Below, piece after piece: positions 58,985-64,000 of a DNA stretch of 64,000 nucleotides. The DNA lies in contig MNCI01013830.1 in the NCBI GenBank assembly GCA_015680685.1, forward strand, positions 127,874 to 191,873, read 5' to 3'. The notes beneath the pieces were generated by a model. The model had not been told where the DNA came from, made no database searches, and saw nothing but the letters and a program-made list of their open reading frames with translations. Source of the stretch: Gnetum montanum (taxonomy: Eukaryota > Streptophyta > Gnetopsida > Gnetales > Gnetaceae). Position 1 is the first letter of the stretch. Every line of letters begins with the position of its first letter. The position numbers and the translations under genes are program-made.

Positions 58985-59945
58985 TCAAGGAGGTGGTGAT
59001 AACGTTTGAAGGAATAAACAACAAATTTTTTTGAATGGAGAAACATCGGTTCGAGCTTCAAAGGATATGAAGGGTGAGAGTCATGGAAATGAAGAAGATA
59101 CAAGTTGCAATCTATGAAGAAGTAAAAACAACAAAACCAAAAAACATAGATCATTCCATAAACGACGCAGGCCTGCATTCTGAATTTTCTCCATTGAAAA
59201 CGCATTCAAATCATGACCCTGGTTCAGACGTGCTTAACTGTGGAAGGTTTCAAATCTACAAAAGAAAAAAAATGTAGAGGAAGCAAGAAGATGTGATGTC
59301 GAATTGGAAAAGGTCCTAAAATTTTTTGACGTCACGATCTCGCGGTGCTGCACATTCTTAGCTCACTGAAAGAAATGGTGTGGTTCCTACCAATGCAATG
59401 ACCCAAACCCTTGCCATTATAAATAAATAAAAAATTCATGCAGTAGGAGGAGCCCCTGAGGTTGTTGCTACCAGTCAGAGCTTTGCAGTGGTAGTTCTTT
59501 TGATTTTAGTAACGAAATCTTCAATTTTGGGTCTCTGTTTCAGACCTACATGCCTTCAACGTCATCACGGAACCACAAGGTGTGCACTACACAGAGGATT
59601 TTCGGGAAATTGTAGGGTTTTTTCGCAACTTACCTTACCATTCCCTATGACTAGTATTTCAAAAAGGAGCCTTCCATGGCTCAGAACGTTTTTTGGAAAA
59701 TAATCTGCCTACAACCTCGCCAAACAAGTCTGGGCTTTCACAAAGAATGCATTTCAAATGTTTTTTAGGCGGTGAAAAATGGTAATCACAAATGTCATTC
59801 ACCCTGGAACCTGCAATCTGAAATAGTAGCCATGCCCGACACTGAAGCATACAATATCGCATACCAGTCCACAAAATGCAGCAACAAAGACACAAAGGCA
59901 TACTGAGATAGGTGTCAAGAGAAATTTTGGGCCAATGTCGGTAAA
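58985..59945. other. CpG-retaining segment of unknown identity
   Basis: About 17 or more CpGs in 1 kb, including gacgtcacgatctcgcggtg and caacgtcatcacgg, against almost none in the neighbouring kilobases. Open frames on both strands (59488-59703 plus, 59901-59659 minus) match nothing I know and no start or splice signal is convincing. It could be a recently inserted piece, a captured gene fragment or DNA that escaped methylation. Confidence 0.45.
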
Positions 59946-60186
59946 TCAGAGCTACAGTTCATCAAAAATAAAATTTTAAATGTTCTGCTGATTAATTTAA
60001 TTCAACAATGATACAATGTCACCTATGCTAATAGCATGAAGCCCTAGTTTTAGACTTACCTTTTAATTTAATTATTCCAAGGCTTCAAGACATTATTTTT
60101 CAAACATTATTACTACCCATAACATAATTGTAATATTAATGATAAAATATTTGTAATATTATATTTATAATATTTATAAATATTGG
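59946..60186. other. AT-rich spacer
   Basis: taatatt and tttataa runs at 60120-60185, no feature. Confidence 0.45.
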
Positions 60187-60350
60187 TGTTAGCATAAATT
60201 CCTCTTAACTTTATGTACAACTTCCCAACTACTTAACTTCCTAATTAAATTAGTGAGAAATATCTCCTAACTACATGGGTAAGTTATAACTCCCTTACTT
60301 GGGAGACAAGTTAGCTAAGATATTTTGAGTATGTAACCATCTTTAAACCC

Positions 60351-60358
60351 TATAAAAA
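60351..60358 (+). promoter_or_regulatory. TATA box of right-hand LTR
   Basis: TATAAAAA after aaaccc, with transcription expected to start about 30 bp on, near ggggtctcacttgg. Confidence 0.55.
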
Positions 60359-60451
60359 GAGAAGACATTGGGGTCTCACTTGGAGACACACTTTGGATTC
60401 TGAAAAGAGCTTGTAAGAAGAAATTGTGAATGATTGTTTGATGGCTTGCTA

Positions 60452-60457
60452 AATAAA
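60452..60457 (+). terminator. LTR polyadenylation signal
   Basis: AATAAA within gctaaataaaatatttcag, about 100 bp downstream of the TATA box. Confidence 0.45.
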
Positions 60458-61551
60458 ATATTTCAGCCTCTTTGTCATGGTCATGTGAGTTATGTTTTTA
60501 TTTTTTATTTTTTATTTTGTTTAAATTGTTTAGCTAGTGGTTTAGATAGTATCATCCTTGGCAAGTAATTTTTGGATTTTTAGATTGCTCTTATTGTTCT
60601 TGTTGTACAATTGAAATTTTCTATTAAAATTTTGCCATAGAAGTGCTTGTGTTTAAAAGCCTTAAGAGCATTTTAGTAGTAAATTTTGTTATTGTGAAAC
60701 ATATAGGAACTGCTATTGAGATTGTTGTAAGAGAGCCTCTGCTTGTAGTCATGTCGTTGAATGATTCAATAGTTAAGAGGATTTAGAAAATATTTGGTAT
60801 TTTGATGGGACCAGAATAGCTTCTATTTATCTTTAAAGTGAATCTTTGTGGTATCTCAATCAGAAATTGTCAAGTATTTTGAAGGTTCTGTTGAATGCAA
60901 TTGTTGACATCCATTATCTAGCAAAAATGGAGTCTCATACATGGTAGTTTACACAACAATTTTTTGGTAGCATAGTAGGATTGTCTTGAAGAAATTGCTT
61001 ATTTGAGTCTTGGAAGTTTGAACAATTCGTAGTTATTGAATTTGGGATAGCTTTATTACGAAGTGTTTACTCTTGTCATTTTACCTTGTTTAAATATTTG
61101 AGGTCCACGCAAATCTGCTTTCTTTTCTATTTATTTCCATCTAATCTTGCTCTATTTCTAGTTTTCTTATGGAACTATCTCTTTCTTTAGGGAAAATTAG
61201 AAGTAGATTCATAGAGTTGTGCTCAAGTGTTTTTGCAAAATTTTATTTGTTACAAGTAGGTATTATAAGGACCGCGTAGACTAGCCAATTGGACAAAATA
61301 GGAACTCTCAACAACTCACAGTACTTGGCAAAGTTGGCTGAATCTTTTTAAGACAAGTCATCTATAGTTTACACATAACGCAATCATTTCATTTTTCACA
61401 ACCGCACGCCGCAATAGCACACACACATACTCACATTAACTAATGAGTTTATTTGGAGGTATATGGGCCTTGGTGTTGCCAGAGACCAGCAGGCACCTAA
61501 ATCCTGTTCGAGAACACTCATTGGCAGTCACGTCCTAAACGGTCACCAACA

Positions 61552-61580
61552 GTTCTTTTGGTGCTAGAAGGAGGCCTGAA
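61552..61580 (+). promoter_or_regulatory. Primer-site motif of right-hand element
   Basis: GTTCTTTTGGTGCTAGAAGG then AGGCCTG right after LTR end ACA; the clearest of the four copies of this junction. Confidence 0.65.
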
Positions 61581-61676
61581 AATTCAGCCTCTAGGTTCAT
61601 AAGCCTTATAAGTTTAGCATATCAACCATTCTTTGCTACTATAAAGGCTTAAGAAATTAGATACTATTTTCAGTAC

Positions 61677-63161
61677 ATGACCAAGAAGATTGATAGTTTG
61701 GAAAGTTTCAAAGTTTCCAAAGATATTCTAGATTCTAAGACTGATTCTTCATCAAAATAAGAACAAAAGAAAGTTTTTGAATCGGGAACAAGTAGTTGAG
61801 AGAAAACTAGAAGATCAAGAAGATCACCCATTATATCTGGTTTATCGATTTGTAAGAGAAGATCTAGAAAGTTTAAGAATTCAATTATCCAAAGGAATAG
61901 GATGGAAAATCCTTGGCAAAGAGTTACACTCTTAGGATTTCAAAATTACAATGATATTCCTAAGGTAGTTTACAAATATTTGCTTGAGCCTTTCATTCCT
62001 GGAAAAGCTTATGTACCTGAAGAATATATTCACATGTTTGAGTTAGCTTTAGCTCATGCAAATATTCAACATCAAGATCAAGCTTGTAGGTTTTTTGTAT
62101 CAAATCTAAAGGATATGGCTTAGATTTGGTATTGGAACTTACCAAATAATAGTATTATAAGTTGGGATGACATGAAGAATCTTTTCTTAGCCCAATTTGG
62201 TAATCAATTAGATCAACAACAACTATACTATGGGCTAGTACAAGCAAAGAAAGGAGTTAAAGAGTCAATTAGAGATTTTAATATCAAGTTTCAATGTATT
62301 TTTGGACTCTTTCAAAGATAGTATAGACCATCAAAAGAAATTCTTAAAGAAACTTATCTTAAGGCTATCAATCCCAACATTTCAATTTGGTTAAGGAGAA
62401 CTCCAAACTTAACTACACTAAATAACTACTTTAGTGAAGCTATACAGTTAGAAAAATAGTTGAATCTTGAAGAAAATATTGCAATTCCAAAAAGAGATGA
62501 AAGAGTTATGATTCCTATGAAAGATTTTCCTTAATTTAAAAATTTACTAGGTCCATCTCATGTTAAGATAGAGCAAGGACATGAAAGAGTAGAATCCGAA
62601 AAATGAAAATTAATGAGAGATATGTCTAATAAAATAGTGAAGCCTGAAAAAGCTTTGGCAAGAGTAAATATCAAGGAAGAAAGGAAGAATAGAAAGCATA
62701 AACATCAAGACATTAAGTTAGTAGAATATGAGGATGAAAGTGACCTTATTATGTCCAACTTTCTTAATATTGAATCTGATGATGAGTTATCTAGTGTTCA
62801 TTATGAAAGTAAATTTTCTAGAAATGTATCTAGTGATACTTCTTCTCTATCAAGTTCTGAAGAAGATATGTCATTAGATGAAGAATATAATAACAATGGG
62901 GAAAATGTATATAGTCTCCAATCAAAAGAAAGATTAACTACTTCTAGATCCCCAAATGTTATTACTGATCCATCTACTAAGAGAAAAGCTTTTGAGCCAA
63001 GTAGAAGAGATAAGAATAAAGGTAAAGACAATCAAGTAGAGAAAAGCACTCCAAATCAGTCTTTTAATAAATGGATAAAGAGATCAAGATTTATTGGTGA
63101 TGGAAAGTACGATTTGATTGAAGACCTTAAACATGTCAAGGCCAATATTAGCCTCTATTAG
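61677..63161 (+). pseudogene. Ty3/gypsy gag of right-hand element
   Basis: The frame starts at ATG 61677 (MTKKIDSLESFK) and stays in one phase to the protease. Landmarks: FVSNLKDMA then IWYWNLP (hydrophobic core, usually W-x-W-x-LP), SWDDMKNLFLAQFGNQ, VKESIRDFNIKFQ, and a long Ser/Asp/Glu-rich then Lys-rich tail. No Cys/His knuckle is seen. The frame is interrupted by about eight stops (TAA, TGA and mostly TAG) but no indel, so the loss is recent or purely substitutional. It would form the particle coat. Confidence 0.8.
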
Positions 63162-63699
63162 TTGCTTCAAATGGGAGATCAGCAAAGAAAGGCTTTAGAG
63201 TTCATTAAAGGTAAAAGGAGAGCTAGAGAATCAGAGTTAAGTTATGTGTCCAACAATGATGAGAAATTAAAGACTTCATATGATAAGGAAGCTCCTCCTT
63301 TTCTCTTGACAATGAAATTAAAGGATAAATATTTACACAATTTTTTGGTTGATTTTGGAGCTACATCTACTATAATGTCATTTTCTATATGTAAGAAACT
63401 TGGTTTGATTCCTGAAAAATCAAATAAAAAGATTGTTCAAGTGGATAAAAGTAGAGTGAAGATTGTGGGTCAATTACCAAATGTTCCATTGGGAATTGCT
63501 TCTGAACCACACATCAGAAGTAGAGTAACTATTCAAGTGGCAGATATACCAGATTCACATAGTCTCTTATTGAGTAGAAGTTGGAGCAAGAATTTCTCAA
63601 GTTATATATCAACAGATTATTCTCACATGTGGCTACCTTGGAAAGGAGAACCAAATCAGATATACATCTATAGGGTACCTTTGATGATTGATAATATTA
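63162..63699 (+). pseudogene. Ty3/gypsy protease of right-hand element, cut by an inverted LTR
   Basis: It continues the gag phase. Active-site counterpart FLVDFGATSTIMSF (D-x-G-A), then VNPL-type spacing to SHSLLLSRSWSKNF and SSYISTDYSHMWLPWKG, a block typical of the end of plant gypsy proteases. The protein sequence proper ends at about 63699; the remaining open codons up to TAA at 63813 come from the inserted inverted LTR, not from the element. RT and integrase are therefore separated or lost. Confidence 0.8.
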
Positions 63700-64000
63700 T
63701 GTTCGCGACCGTTTGGGACGCGACCGCCAATGAGTGTCCTAGAATAGGATTTAGGTGTCTGCTAGTCTCTGGCAACACCAAGGCCCAGATACCTCCAAAT
63801 AAACTCAGTAGTTAATGTGAGTATGTGTATGTACTGTTGTGGCATGCGGTTGTGAGAAATGTAATGATTGCATTGCGTGTAAACTACAAATGACTTACTT
63901 TAAAGAGATTCAGCCAACTTTGCCAACTACTGTGAGTTGTTGAAAATTTCCTATTTTGTTCAACTGCCTAGTCTACGCAGTCCTTATAATACCTACTTGT
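63700..64000 (-). mobile_element. LTR of the same family inserted in inverted orientation (runs off the window)
   Basis: Reverse complement of 61252-61551 over its whole visible length, starting exactly at the LTR terminus (TGTTCGCGACC). It keeps more CpG (gttcgcgacc, gacgcgaccgcc) than the other copy, so it is younger. It is a solo LTR or the 3' LTR of a second element in the opposite orientation. Confidence 0.8.

Larger units (their letters stand above)
60187..61551 (+). mobile_element. 5' LTR of the right-hand gypsy element
   Basis: It starts at TGTTAGCATAAATTCC (inferred) and ends CACCAACA before the primer motif. A TATA box TATAAAAA lies at 60351-60358 and AATAAA at 60452-60457, about 100 bp apart, a normal promoter-to-polyA layout for an R region. 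The last 300 bp (from 61252) are repeated in inverted orientation at 63700-64000. The left edge is not verified by a second copy. Confidence 0.6.

Noticed and set aside
59488-59901. Possible host exon in the CpG-rich segment
   Set aside because: Short frames on both strands, no recognised domain, no consistent splice sites; left as unidentified.
61902-63815. Reading the right-hand gag-protease as a host aspartic protease gene
   Set aside because: LTR and primer motif upstream, gag landmarks and the gypsy protease tail show it is a retrotransposon; its last codons come from the inserted LTR.

Overview
This looks like plant nuclear DNA made almost entirely of old LTR retrotransposons. I found no convincing host gene, rRNA or tRNA gene in the 64 kb. 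The evidence is repeated Ty3/gypsy and Ty1/copia gag, protease, RNase H, reverse transcriptase (RT) and integrase (IN) remnants on both strands, plant-type LTRs with TATA boxes, initiator-Met tRNA primer sites at the copia LTRs, nested insertions, AT-rich base composition and heavy loss of CpG. Density and age of the elements fit a very large plant genome such as a gymnosperm's, but the species cannot be fixed from sequence. One assembly gap (360 N) lies at 25849-26208.

Layout: (1) 1-7.9 kb: Ty3/gypsy-like element A on the minus strand (LTR, gag, protease, then no RT or IN). Between its protease and its missing far LTR, a spliced gene runs in the opposite (plus) direction. (2) 7.9-15.3 kb: two plus-strand LTRs of family L (L1 with polypurine tract, L2), full of short palindromic words upstream of a TATA box. 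(3) 16.1-17.7 kb: a minus-strand copia LTR with primer site, abutting a copia LTR of a second family. (4) 18.1-18.6 kb: a 112-bp tandem array. (5) 20-23.2 kb: a decayed minus-strand gypsy pol (RT, RNase H, IN). (6) 25.7-34.7 kb: element C on the plus strand, with paired LTRs, a primer-site motif, a polypurine tract and an inside made mostly of tandem repeats, with a third L LTR inserted in it. (7) 35.2-43.8 kb: element B, an older relative of A, again gag-protease on minus and the spliced gene on plus. (8) 43.8-52 kb: a plus-strand gypsy RNase H-integrase (element F) split by a copia element E, which carries gag and an accessory open frame but no recognisable pol. (9) 53.9-57.3 kb: another minus-strand gypsy pol (D) split by a solo copia LTR. 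(10) 59-59.9 kb: an unidentified segment that has kept its CpGs. (11) 60.2-64 kb: a plus-strand gypsy LTR, primer motif, gag and protease, interrupted by an LTR of the same family in inverted orientation.

The main observation is the A/B family. Two diverged copies share a gag-protease unit without RT/IN and a convergent antisense gene whose three introns fall at matching places, two of them demonstrably in phase 1 in both copies. In A and in the right-hand element the reading frames are almost free of indels. They are broken by stop codons that are mostly TAG and TGA, as expected when methylated CAG and CGA codons decay by C-to-T change.
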